NCBI GenBank assembly: GCA_029747585.1
Contig: JAPEVF010000724.1
Location: forward strand, 1-22,624
Direction: 5' to 3'
From: Pleurotus djamor
Taxonomy: Eukaryota > Basidiomycota > Agaricomycetes > Agaricales > Pleurotaceae
Length of the DNA stretch: 22,624 nucleotides
A program made the translations under genes and the position numbers. The notes below the pieces were generated by a model, which did not search any database, was not told where the DNA came from, and saw nothing but the letters and a program-made list of their open reading frames with translations. Shown one piece after another: positions 9,231 to 18,044 of this stretch (positions within the stretch are counted from its first letter, which is position 1; each line of letters begins with the position of its first letter).

Positions 9231-11596
9231 ATGGCTCGTCTGGCCCCCTACGGAACCTGGGAATCCCCCGTCAGCGCAGAGTCTGTCGCAGCGCAGGTGA
9301 AAAACACACACATCTCTATCTTTACATCCGTCATCTCACATCACAATCAGAGCCTTTCAGCTGGAGCGGAGGACGTTTTCCTTGACCCAGTTACATCCAA
9401 AGTTTATTTTGCCCAAAAGCGGCCAGAAGAAGGTGTGTGACCCGAATTACAGACTGTGATCTGCCCTGATACCCCTTCTTAGATGGGCGATCGGCTATAG
9501 TGGACGCGGCGACGAGGAAAGATCTCTTCAGCAGTGCTTGGGATGCCCGAACCCTGGTTCATGAGTACGGTGGCGCAGTCGCGATCGTCTTTGATTCCGT
9601 CTTCTATTTCTCCCATATAGCCGATGGACGTGTGTACCGTTGTGAGAAAGGAGGAGAACCACAGCCCATTACGCCAGGTAAGCGTCCCTGCCATAATATC
9701 TTCTTGTTCCAACGAAACTCTCCAGTCAACCCTGTTCAGCGTTTTGCGGACTTTACGGTCCACCCCAAGTACCCCAATCTCATTGTGTGTACCACCGAAG
9801 ACCACACAAATCCACACCCTGCCGAAGTCGTCACCAAGCTCTGTGTCATCGATGCCAAGTCTGGCACCGTTACCGACCTCGTCCAAGGCGTCGATTTCTA
9901 TGCGTGTGCAAGGTTCAGTCCGGATGGTGCTCATTTGGTATGGCAGGAATGGTCCGTTCACCTCACATCACCTTCTACCTACAGCCTGCTGATCGCTCCC
10001 ACTCACAGGCGTCATCCCGAGCTTCCCTGGCAAAGCGCGCAGATCAAAGTTGCACCTTGCTTCGTATCTGCGGACGGTCATGGCCTTTCTCTCGGGCCCA
10101 CTACACATGTCGCTGGTGAACACGAATCCGTCTCAGCGCAAGACCCTGGCTGGGCTTCCAACAACACCCTCTATTTCTTTTGCGACACCAGCGGGTACCA
10201 AAACCCCTGGAAATTCACCTTTGATCCTTCTGATCTACCCGGTACTGGAAAGGCCAGTCCCATCCTTTCGTCACCTGTCGAGGAGGAATTTGGCGCTCCT
10301 CAGTGGTGGTTGAGTCGCCATGGATCTGGTGCCTTAAGCAGCAATATCGTCGCCTTTCTCTCGTTCCGACAGGCTCGATCCACACTATACATCTGTGATA
10401 TCGAACGAGGCAGCCTGAAAGAGGTTTTAACCCCTTATGCGCATATCCAATACATGCATGGGGACGGAAAAGGCAAAGTCGTGATGCTCGGCCAACCAGC
10501 GGACGCCAACGAGGTAATAGCTGAGCTCGTTCTCACCCAAGACAGCGAAGTAGTCCTACGTCCTGTTCCTGGTCCGAAGCAAGAGTTTCCTGAAGGACTC
10601 TTGCCTGCGGCGTCCATATCCACACCTCAGTATTACACTTTGACCCTTCCACCCGACAACCGAACCTGTCATGTCACGTTTTATGGCCCGAAGAATATTG
10701 AGTATGATGGCGGACTTCCAGGCGAGCGTCCTCCAGTTGTTGTGTTAATACATGGTGGGCCGTTCTACATGGAACCATCGGCGCTGGACTGGTCGAAGCA
10801 GTTTTTCACCTCTCGTGGGTGGGCATAGTAAGTAATGTTTCCATCACGGTTTCCTCCTTTCTCATCTCGTCTCTAACAGTCTTGACGTCAACTACGGAGG
10901 CTCTACTGGGTTCGGACGTGCCTACAGGTAGGATTTGCGCCAACCATTACGCGGCTAGCCCATTGACTCAAACGGTTTCTCAGAGAAACCCTTCACGGAA
11001 AATGGGGGATATTAGATATTGATGACGCTTATCAGAGCATCCTCAAGCTTGATGAGATGGGCTTGTTGGACTCCAAGCGCGCGGTCGTTCACGGTGGTTC
11101 GGCCGGTGGATACTCCGTCTTGCAAATCGCTACCACGCTTCCCACTGCATTCGCTGCCGGTGCTCCGCAGTATGGGATCTCCGATATGCGCAAGCTTGAC
11201 GAGATTCTGCACAAGTTCGAATACCATCTTTGTGATCGGTTGATGGGCGGCAAGTACGAAGAGATACCTGAGGTTTGGCACGAGCGCTCTCCCATTTATC
11301 ATGTTGAGAAGATCAAGATGCCTCTCTTGGTGAGCACTCGAAGGAACTTCTCTTCATGCTTGTTTGCTCATGGTTAGCGTGTAACGTAGGTTCTTCAGGG
11401 TGGAAAGGACACAGTCGTTCCCGCGGACCAGATGATTAATATGGTCAAGATCATCCAAGATGCGGGAGGGAAGGCAGAGCTGGTTTTGCTCCCTGACGAA
11501 GGTCATGGATGGCGTCAAGCGAGATCCGTCCAAACCGCTTTGGAGCGAGAACTTCTATTCTTTGGCGAGGTCCTAGGTCTGGCAAACCGACCGTGA
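9231..11596 (+). CDS. Prolyl-oligopeptidase-like serine peptidase (family S9)
   Basis: Predicted exons 9231-9296, 9351-9432, 9483-9677, 9726-9951, 10009-10827, 10880-10927, 10984-11329 and 11390-11596 give 662 aa in frame. The N-terminal half is a beta-propeller-like domain (for example FSPDGAHLVWQEW, interrupted by an intron after the Trp). The C-terminal half is an alpha/beta-hydrolase: HGGP at 438-441 (oxyanion region), GGSAGGY with nucleophile Ser518, Asp601 in GGKDTVVP, and His633 in DEGHGWR. This complete triad suits a dipeptidyl/acylaminoacyl-peptidase-type enzyme that cleaves short peptides; the propeller normally limits access to small substrates. There is no signal peptide, so cytosolic action is likely. 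Introns 1, 3 and 4 (54, 48, 57 bp) are multiples of three without stops, so an unspliced reading looks like one long frame; the continuity of family-like sequence argues that they are removed. In intron 1 the acceptor at 9350 keeps the frame, while the one at 9360 does not. Convergent with the gene at 11898-13614. Confidence 0.9.
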
Positions 11597-11897
11597 AAAG
11601 TACATGATCTTGATAAAACACGTCCTCATCTTGTTCTTATCAAAAACAAAATTGAACCCATAGTTGAAAGCTTCATAGCTACTCGGGCTTGCGCGATCTT
11701 GGACTCTTGCTCAACCTTATGACCCTTAGGCCTTAGTACGCAGTATCCATTGGAAACCTTCCCTGGACCTTCCTTGCATGAAATACCCTTAAGGAACACC
11801 AGCATCTACTCTATACGGATCATCCTCAGTCTATTCTGGCCAACGATAGCTATATACCCAAACTCCAACTCGCTTCCCTACTTACTGGGGGAAAAAA
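11597..11897. other. Intergenic spacer between convergent stops
   Basis: 301 bp between the peptidase stop (+) and the F-box gene stop (-). It is expected to hold both 3' UTRs, which may overlap. Nothing else recognised. Confidence 0.5.
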
Positions 11898-13614
11898 CTA
11901 TCCCCAAAAGTCGTCTTCAACGGATGAATGACCGTCCCATTCGGTCGCGCCCCGTCCATTCACCAGTTTAGTGTTCACCTCTTGAACCCATTGAATATTA
12001 ATGTTCTGTCCAGAGAAGTACTGCGGAACATCTGGAGTGAACAGGCTTTCTATGACTTGAACCGTTTCCAGCTTGCGTAAGCGCAAAAATTTGGAGAGAT
12101 TTGCGTGGTCCACCTCTAATCTGTCGAATGCTGCCACTATATGGGCATCCACATTTCCAAAGACGTATTCAGCGAGTATAAGTGTCTTCAACTTCGGCAT
12201 CAGCACAAAATTGTCTTTGAGATAGGATAATTCGAGGAGCTCGAGGAAGGAAAATTCGCACCAACGCAGAGTGAGGCGTTCGACGTCCTTGAAGATCGGT
12301 AGGTGTGGATGCCAGGGGTTCCGTACATCGATATTTTCCAAGATCAATGACTGAAGTTGGAATATGTCCAAGAGAGAAGAGAATGGGTGTAAGGGAGCGG
12401 GATGGGTAATCGACAGGACGGAGCTTGCAGACGGTTCAGAGTCTCCTTCGAACAGCTCGAGGTCGAAACCAGTCCCCGAGTCAAGCAAGACTTTTGCTTC
12501 CCTGACTTGCTTTTCAATGGGGGCATCCCCTGGGATAGACATGGCGAACCGGCTCCATAAACGGTGGATTATGGGTAAATTATGTTCTATGCAGGCGTTT
12601 GAGGGTGGATTTGACCGGTATTTGAGCGAAAGGTTGGTAGAAGGAAAGAAAATGAGACGATCGAGGAAGATAGTATGATTGATTGCCTCCGCATACAGAA
12701 CAAGTGACCTGAGCCTTGGAAGATAGACGCTGGGGAAAGATGGAGTGGATTCATTCGACTCGTCATGAACATGTCCTTCAGTACGTATGCGAACTTCCTC
12801 CACGCATGGAGTGTTGTCCAATATCTGGAGAGCAAGCATTATTGATAGAGGGTTTGATAAGGGCGGAAAGAGGATTAGATGAGTCAAGCGAGGTAAATAC
12901 ATCATTGAAGTCGGTATCGATATCTCGACGAGTTCCAGGGAGATCAAAGATGGCAAGTCGTGTAGGAAGAATTTTTCGATGGATTCATCGGCGTTGTTCT
13001 GATTGAGGGCGCGAGGAGGCGTGTTGTCCAATCGAAGGTGGTGGAGTGATGTCCAGGGATTGGTGTGATGACTGGCACTGGATAGCTGGTTCAACATTGA
13101 GACGACCTTTCCGAAAGACAAATATAGTTCTCGTAGCGTTCGGTGGCACATAGCCATCGTCAAAGTCGACCATGCTTTGCTTTCTTTGCGGAGCGCGAGA
13201 GGAAAGGAAACAGAGAGTACCAAGGGAAGCGGTTCTGATCTTGCTAGAATTGCGTCAACACATCCGACATTATCCACGAAGTAGAAGTGCGACCACAAAG
13301 AAGGAGTGGCCAGACTGATCTGGCGCCAGTGGCGACAGACGGCAGCAACGGTCAGCCAACGATTGTTGCCACAACTAAACGCGTCGTCCCTGCGACACTT
13401 GAATATCCAAGTAAGAAGTTCGTTCGGAAGCTGAGAGACGTAGCTATGCTTATTTCTATTGAATTTGAGGGCACAAATGGCTGCTTCGTGCTCGCGAATC
13501 TGCGCTTCGAAGAAACGATGAGTGAGTTCCGGATTCTTGAGAGGCTGACGTGGATAAGATTGAGTTATTCGCGGTCTTCTAGAGTAGAAACGATGCTCAA
13601 GCTAATCTTACCAT
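11898..13614 (-). CDS. F-box protein with LRR-like C-terminal region
   Basis: The main exon is 13544-11898, preceded by a proposed exon consisting of the ATG alone (13614-13612) and a 67-bp intron (13545-13611); total 549 aa. After an N-terminal stretch (HRFFEAQIREHEAAI, helical), an F-box lies at about 35-86: SQLPNELLTWIF, then VAAVCRHWRQISLATPSLW. The remainder is rich in spaced leucines (for example LHHLRLDN, LPSLISLELVEI, LPRLTHLILF) that resemble irregular leucine-rich repeats used for substrate binding. This layout is a very common mushroom F-box type, presumably feeding an SCF ubiquitin ligase. Start reasoning: the coding frame is closed by a stop upstream, and ATG followed directly by a strong donor GTAAGA restores the frame with the acceptor at 13545. 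A start inside a longer upstream frame (from 13788) cannot be excluded. The body is strongly supported; the first exon is an inference. Confidence 0.82.
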
Positions 13615-14101
13615 TTTAAAGTGGGTGCTTGCGCTGAAGAGTCTGGAGTGGCGTTTATGGGCGAGCAATGAGGGAGGAGAATCGAGACAAAGACCATAGA
13701 GCCACTCGAGAGCCCAACGAGAGCCACTCCACCTGGCGACGATCTTCTGATCAGGGGTGGCAGGGGCCTCGCCCTTTCGAAAGGACAAGATTGAGAACAG
13801 GAACTCCCAATGACAATTGTTTCTCCGCCGATGTAGAGTATATTGAAAGCAGATGGTGCTCGTATCTCGGCCGTGAAACTCGCATTACGTCTAATCCTCG
13901 ATGCTGCCGCGAGAGGTGAGTTTGGCTAACGAAATTGAATTCAAGTATTGTTTCTATGAATGGTATGTATGCCGTTACAGGAGTCAGGTTTTATAAAGAG
14001 CACGAGTAAGATACTAGTAGACATATTATGGAGAAATGCTTAGCTTAGAGGAGATAAAAGAACGATAAATATGAGGCAAAGTAGAGGACGAAGGCACCGG
14101 T
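13615..14101. other. Spacer upstream of F-box gene, downstream of oxidase B
   Basis: 487 bp between the F-box 5' end and the stop of oxidase copy B, both on minus. It contains an open frame on minus (13788 to 13612) running into the proposed ATG-only exon, with no family resemblance. GAGCCACTC occurs twice within about 40 bp (near 13700-13730). Probably the promoter and 5' leader of the F-box gene. Confidence 0.45.
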
Positions 14102-15786
14102 TTACAGCTTGAACCCACCCTTCCAGAGTTCACTGAAGGTGTTGTCTGCATCATAGACGCTTCGAACGTCCTTGAGATGTTGGACGTTAGCGGCGCCATA
14201 GGACGGGTACACGTTTTGATCGGGCAGCGCGTAGTTGAGGTACAACCAGGGGTGGAGAACGTCACGACTTTCCGCTTCCTGGGTGGCCCAAGCGATGACT
14301 CCGCGCACTGCACTTTCCATAGCAGCATCGTCCGACTCGGAAGCCCATACAGTGTTGAGATTAAGCACTGCGATATTTCGTGAGTAAGATGTCATAGTCG
14401 CGAGGGAAGGGACGTACAAATCAAGTCACCATCTGAAGGAGACAATCCTTGGGGATTCCCACCAGCAGCGGCCGTAGCCTGGAGGTGAGTGACAGATACT
14501 GGTTGGAAAGATGCGGTCCATTCGACTTGAGGTTTCCCCACCAACGGCGCAAAGAGTTCATGACACTTCTGATAAATACCGACAGCGATATCCACGTCGA
14601 CTTTGAACGTGAGAGTGGCGAAGATGCGGCGTAGACCAGCGGGGTATGCAACATCAACCTCCTCGCTCAATGATTGCTGAGTCGTGTTGTTGCGGATAGA
14701 ATCGGTGCCTTCGACATAAGGAACGGCTAACATGTCGTCAAATAGGTCGGTCTGGGAGACATCGGAACCGAGGTATGCGAAAGACCCAAAGACCGTGTCG
14801 TTTCCGAGGAGCTCGTTGTATCCCCAGACGACGGATCCACCACCGTGGGGATCGTTCCTCAGCTTCACGATCATCTTGGCCATTGCGTTGAAAATGTCTG
14901 GGCCAGTGGAAACGTTATATCCTCTGGTTCCACCCCACTTCGGCGTCAAAGGGTAGGCTTTGACATCGAATCGTGTGATGATCCCCAGGTTCGTGCTACC
15001 TCCTTTGAGCCCCCAGTACAAGTCGGTGTTGGAAGTTTGGTTAGCGTTGAGGATACGTCCATCAGAAACAACAACCTCATAGTTGACCACGTTGTCTGAG
15101 GCGAACCCATGTTCAGGGGAGAGGTTGGAAAAACCGCCTGAGAGTTTTTGTCAAAAAAAAAACGGAAGGGTGTACGAAGGAGAGGATACTTGCCTCCAAG
15201 AGTGAAACCCCCAACACCAACAGTGTTTGAACGGCCGCCGACAACGGTCACTCCAAGCGGGTCCAGGGCATCATAAACGGCACCCCAGGTGTTACCAGGA
15301 CCAAGACTAGCGACCTGCCCGTCTGCAGACAGAGAGATCCCGTTCATCCGCCTCAAGTCGATGGCAATACCAGGACTGTCAATGTTTGCAGCACCAGCCC
15401 ACGTCATATGGCCGACTGAACGGACAGAAAATTTGCAGGCACCCTGTTTGAGAATTTGAACAGCTTGGGAGACGTCTTGAGGGGTTGTTGCGGAGACCCG
15501 GCACTGCGCAACGAGGTTTGACTCTTGGGAGGTATAGTAGGACGTGCTGAGTGACTGGAAACCGGCAGAGCCAGGGAGCATCACTTTTCCGCCGCCGAGT
15601 GCTTGTTGCAAATCCTGACACTATCAAAATGGCGTGTCATCAGAAGACTGAATCATCTAGGTCAGAAGATGTGCTTACGCATTCAACGCTACGGGCTACT
15701 TCTTCTCTGATAGCATTGTTGATAGTAGCGGCGCGTGAAGACGCAATAAGGACAAGAGGAAGTAGTGAAGAGAAGGAAGCACGCAT
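14102..15786 (-). CDS. Secreted FAD-linked oxidase, berberine-bridge-like (copy B)
   Basis: Predicted exons (minus) 15786-15679, 15620-15194, 15137-14418 and 14367-14102 give 506 aa in frame. A signal peptide is likely at residues 1-19 (LLPLVLIASSRA). The FAD domain shows SVRSVGHM with the flavin-linking His107 and GGRSNTVGVGGF with serine in place of the second covalent cysteine. The C-terminus carries YLNYALPD and ends WKGGFKL, the BBE region. Copy A is the closest relative: exon 2 is 427 bp and exon 4 is 266 bp in both, and long blocks are identical in protein. The reaction is therefore probably the same or close: O2-dependent oxidation of an unknown alcohol, sugar or phenol outside the cell. 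Intron 2 (15138-15193) appears to use a GC donor (GCAAGT) instead of GT; a GT four bases further in would break the frame. That intron has a run of 10 T close to the acceptor. A TATA box lies about 50 nt upstream. Confidence 0.92.
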
Positions 15787-15834
15787 GTCGATGAGGCTCG
15801 GTGGGTTCTGGTGGAAGAAACATTGCGTCAAGTT

Positions 15835-15843
15835 CTTTATATA
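15835..15843 (-). promoter_or_regulatory. TATA box of oxidase gene B
   Basis: On the minus strand TATATAAAG begins 57 nt upstream of the ATG (A at 15786). The spacing is close to that of the TATA element of copy A, consistent with a conserved core promoter in the two paralogues. Confidence 0.6.
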
Positions 15844-16714
15844 TCAAAAACCATGCTTACGGACTCCCAGGACCAGGTCGATATCCTGCAGCAGGCAAAG
15901 GTCATGACTGACCCACATTTGCTGGTGGTTCGGCTGATTGTGCAGGAAAGTGGTCGATGGCCTAGACGACAAATCAGGGAGAATGTTCCTGATTACAATG
16001 TGGATGCACCGGGTTTGCGAGCAGTAAGCGGATAGATAAACACAAAATTGTGTGGATTCCAACGGTCAACAACGCGGTGCGATAACGGGTTATGCACACC
16101 CAGGCGGGAGGAACGGAAGAGAATGGCGCATCATCTCCCAAATCGAACGTCCGTCGGGTTCCTTGCGCAAGTGTATGTCATAGGGCTAGAAGGGGTGAAC
16201 GAAGCGATGCCGAAAAAATAAGCTAGCGTGCGGCAATCAGCAAAAGGAGAAAAGTAGGCATACCTCAAATTCTCAACGCTAATTAGGCGGCCGGTTGCGC
16301 AAACTACCACATACTCGATGTCGAATTAGGTTGATAGTGATCAGTATCCGTGACCGAAGGTCCTAATGTTCTAAAAAAAGCTGCGATACATCCATGGCAA
16401 CCTCTTCGTGACCTCTTCACTGGATTAGTCCGAGGCAGAGGCCCACATCAGGTGGAATGCTTACCGATTTGTTACCGACCGAAGTGCATCGTATGGAAAG
16501 AGTTTGAGATTGTTTCAATGCTGTCACGAAGCGTTTGTGGGAATGGCGAGCACCTTGCCCACTGAACAAGGGAAGGCCAGATCATTAACACGGAGTCGCG
16601 TGGTCATCTGTTCCGTCTCATGAGGCCACGGAACCAGACTTGTACATGCAATCGGTGATGAGAAAGAAGGTGTCGTCCAACGAGAAGGTGGACTATGATG
16701 CCCATTTTGTCTAA

Positions 16715-16937
16715 AAAATAAACATTTTCTGGCGAAACACTTTTTGACGAAAATTGTCAAAAAAAAAGAAACATTTCTAAGTAAAAGCAGAACATTTCAT
16801 AGTAATATATAGACTTAGAGCAGGGGAAACACTTATTGAGTATGGGAGAAACATTTATTTTGGAGGGAAACACNTTTTTTGTTTTGGAGAAACCAAGGAG
16901 AAACACTTTTTTTCCGGTGCGGCGAAACACNTTTTTG
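16715..16937. repeat. Cluster of about ten GAAACA(C/T)TT motifs, A/T-rich
   Basis: The word GAAACACTT or GAAACATTT, often followed by a T run and preceded by GGAG, GGCG or GGG, recurs irregularly about ten times in some 220 bp (for example near 16733, 16768, 16825, 16848, 16867, 16898 and 16923). Spacing varies, so it is not a clean satellite. Two of the copies contain an ambiguous base directly before the T run. It might be a decayed minisatellite or the edge of a mobile element; no terminal repeats or target duplication were identified. Confidence 0.55.
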
Positions 16938-16975
16938 ATCGAGCGCCCGCTGAGTCAGCGCAAGCGCTCGTGATC
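16937..16975. repeat. Nested palindrome around TGAGTCA
   Basis: The outer arms are CGAGCGC (16940-16946) and GCGCTCG (16964-16970), extended by GATC on both sides with a one-base offset. The inner arms CGCTGA (16948-16953) and TCAGCG (16955-16960) form a perfect 13-bp palindrome around one G. The centre, TGAGTCA (16951-16957), equals the consensus bound by Gcn4/AP-1-type bZIP factors. A CCAAT word follows at about 16979. It could be a protein-binding site or a hairpin end of an element. Confidence 0.55.
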
Positions 16976-17063
16976 GAGCCAATCAGAGCCATCGGGCCAA
17001 GCCGAACTTGATCGGTCACCTCGGTCCGTTTCGAATCACTCTCTCCCGCTCTCTCCCTTCCCC

Positions 17064-17094
17064 CTCCTCCTCCTCNTCCTCCTCCTCCTCCTCC
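17064..17094 (+). repeat. CTC/TCC trinucleotide microsatellite
   Basis: A run of about ten CTC units, interrupted by one ambiguous base at 17076, sits inside a longer pyrimidine-rich tract (17039-17100). The ambiguous base is probably a sequencing or consensus problem in the repeat. Confidence 0.8.
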
Positions 17095-17262
17095 CTCTCG
17101 CGCTGGATACTGCCAGCGGAGTGCAGACTGCGCGTTTACTTCTGGCTCTGCACTTGATGTAGGCCCGACTGTCGCGCGACTTGCCTCCCAGATGCAGTGG
17201 ATGGCCGACGAGGGAATGGGAGGGCTGCATTGTACTCCAGAACACTACGGGACTCGTTTCTG

Positions 17263-17326
17263 GTGAGTTTTCTGGCTACTGGCTTACTTCTGGGGTCTTT
17301 CTGACTTGAATACTACCTCGCTACAG
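17263..17326 (+). other. Intron-like segment 1 of a look-alike pair
   Basis: 64 bp beginning GTGAGT and ending CTACAG, with a branch-site-like CTGAC about 30 bp before the end. It shares the block TGGGGTCnTTCTGACT with the segment at 17421-17486. No coding exon fits around it: joining the flanks soon gives stops. It could be an intron of a non-coding or decayed gene. Confidence 0.35.
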
Positions 17327-17420
17327 CTAACCCACCTACTTGTGGCCTCTCCTCGGCCTGATCTTTGAGCTTGAACCCCCACCTGCCTAGGGTACGATGA
17401 GGAGACCTCTGTTGTTCTCG

Positions 17421-17486
17421 GTGAGCTGTGTACCCTACCCACTGATTTTGGGGTCGTTCTGACTCTCAAATATAGTGCTTCAACAG
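17421..17486 (+). other. Intron-like segment 2 of a look-alike pair
   Basis: 66 bp beginning GTGAGC and ending CAACAG, with the same internal block as segment 1 (15 of 16 bases) at a similar offset. Together with segment 1 it delimits a 94-bp exon-like stretch (17327-17420) that has no clear reading frame. Confidence 0.35.
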
Positions 17487-18044
17487 GGACATACCTTCGA
17501 CATAAACATCTGTGCCAGCAATTAATCCACCGTGTTTTAGCCTAGGCACACTCAATAGTGGGACAGTCGAGCGGAGGACTCGCCGTATATGTTATACGGC
17601 GGAAACTATGGGTCGATTCTTTTCATGGTTCATGGAATGGTTTCCCAGCTACTCCGGACCTTCAAGCTTTCCGGTCGTCTGAAATTTTAGTACGCCTCCC
17701 TCGTCTGCAACCTTTAGGCTTTTACTGACCCTGAGCAGAACAATCAGGGAGGTGGCCCATTGACCTTGGAGTCACGGGGATTTGTGCCATGACCACATCA
17801 TAACGCGTTTTCCAACTCCGCGTCATTCGCCCATTGATCTTTCCTCCAGACCACAATCAACAACCAACTAGTCACGACTTCTTCAATCCATCGACAACTG
17901 ACACGGGCACCCGTACACTGGCTTTCCCCATCGGTTGACCTGCTCGTCAGTTTATCATGGTCAGACTTGCTATCCAAATGCGGTGGTACTTCTCTTGCTA
18001 ATATTCTACTCTTTCACCTACAGCCCGAAGAGCTTCCTGTATCG

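Larger units (their letters stand above)
15787..18044. other. Gene-poor stretch between divergent genes
   Basis: About 2.3 kb between the starts of oxidase B (-) and the F-box gene at 18045 (+). The two ends should hold the promoters. The middle has no convincing gene; it contains the motif cluster, palindrome, microsatellite and intron-like segments listed separately, and three ambiguous bases (16874, 16931, 17076). Short open frames such as 16350-16565 (+) and 16524-16760 (-) have no recognisable domain. Confidence 0.55.

Noticed and set aside
9361..9370. Alternative acceptor at 9360 for peptidase intron 1
   Set aside because: It shifts the frame relative to the well-supported downstream sequence; the acceptor at 9350 keeps it.
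12716..13006. Plus-strand open frame opposite the F-box/LRR gene
   Set aside because: Shadow of the well-supported minus-strand gene.
13597..13788. Upstream open frame as N-terminal extension of the F-box protein
   Set aside because: It runs into the same ATG/donor, but its sequence has no F-box-family resemblance; the shorter ATG-only exon is simpler. Not fully excluded.
15188..15191. GT donor downstream of the GC donor in oxidase B intron 2
   Set aside because: It adds four bases and breaks the frame; the paralogues support the GC position.
16715..16937. Motif cluster as a CRISPR array
   Set aside because: Spacing irregular, repeat far too short, and the genome is eukaryotic.
17020..17045. 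TTCGAATC word as a tRNA B-box
   Set aside because: No matching A-box or cloverleaf around it.
17036..17245. Minus-strand open frame over the CTC microsatellite
   Set aside because: The arginine-rich end is just the translated repeat; no family features.
17967..18044. In-frame upstream extension of the single-exon F-box gene
   Set aside because: It has no ATG in frame, and spliced starts from ATGs at 17957 or 17978 give the wrong phase.
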